The translations under genes and the position numbers were made by a program. From Pseudorhodobacter sp. PARRP1 (lineage in GTDB: Bacteria; Pseudomonadota; Alphaproteobacteria; Rhodobacterales; Rhodobacteraceae), in contig NKIU01000007.1 in assembly GCA_002256245.1 (NCBI GenBank), positions 62,001-126,000 of the forward strand: 64,000 nt of DNA, given 5' to 3'. Shown one piece after another: positions 63,863 through 64,000 of the stretch (position 1 is the first letter of the stretch; every line of letters starts with the position of its first letter). The notes beneath the pieces are model-generated. The model saw nothing but the letters and a program-made list of their open reading frames with translations. It was not told the origin of the DNA and did not search any database.

Positions 63863-64000
63863 TTTGATATGCAGCGTCTTTCGGATTTGAAACCCAATGC
63901 AGGTTGGTCGGTTACTACGTTGCGGCGCGCGCGTTGGCAAATTCCTGCGGCTGCAATGGAACGTTTTCTGCCCTGCCGCGTTTTCTGATCGCAGTCTGAC

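Noticed and set aside
63880-63910. Possible tRNA T-arm (GGTTTCAAATCC on the minus strand)
   Set aside because: No acceptor stem, anticodon arm or D-arm can be folded around it.

Overview
This window is chromosomal DNA from a high-GC alphaproteobacterium, most probably a member of the Rhodobacteraceae. The evidence is strong G/C bias at third codon positions, a cytoplasmic NAD-linked formate dehydrogenase operon (fdsGBACD), the order argH - small lipoproteins - lysA - TIGR02302, the block dapC-ftsK / amidase / ubiH, and palindromic intergenic repeats with a CCTCCGGCGGGGATATTT-like core. No rRNA, tRNA, CRISPR array, transposase or integrase was recognised.

Layout. 1-8653 is housekeeping: the 5' part of ftsK (cut by the window edge), dapC, an amidase, a UbiH-type hydroxylase, a GC-poor orphan, a Trm112-like protein, a LON-domain protein, the co-chaperone CnoX and an SGNH hydrolase. 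8817-25085 is a Wzx/Wzy-type exopolysaccharide locus: glycosyltransferases, flippase, rfbCBDA for dTDP-L-rhamnose, an ExoY-type initiating transferase, a Wzz-like co-polymerase with a separate tyrosine-kinase-like ATPase, a WecG-family enzyme, an acyltransferase and a Wzy-like polymerase. No Wza-type outer-membrane exporter is present.

25263-37797 is the most interesting part. Continuing on the same strand are a type I polyketide synthase (KS-AT-KR-DH-ACP-TE), a rhamnosyltransferase-like GT2, an NRPS (formyltransferase - condensation remnant - adenylation domain interrupted by a luciferase-like monooxygenase - PCP) and a phosphopantetheinyl transferase. My reading is a two-module assembly line. 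The NRPS would be an initiation module: glycine is activated, N-formylated and oxidised. The PKS would extend, reduce, dehydrate and release it. The product may decorate the polysaccharide or be glycosylated. A papain-like protease with a peptidoglycan-binding domain overlaps the end of this block convergently.

38675-45550 is the fds operon with its LysR regulator. 45611-52163 holds a short SppA-like peptidase, a small zinc-ribbon-like membrane protein, a pteridine-reductase-like SDR, uvrC, an old yellow enzyme, an azoreductase and a cold-shock gene. 52348-63245 holds TIGR02302, lysA, two tiny lipoproteins (one LptM-like), argH, a TlpA-like thioredoxin, a conserved membrane protein, trpS, a rhomboid without catalytic residues, and murJ. 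A GC-poorer orphan gene lies at the right edge.
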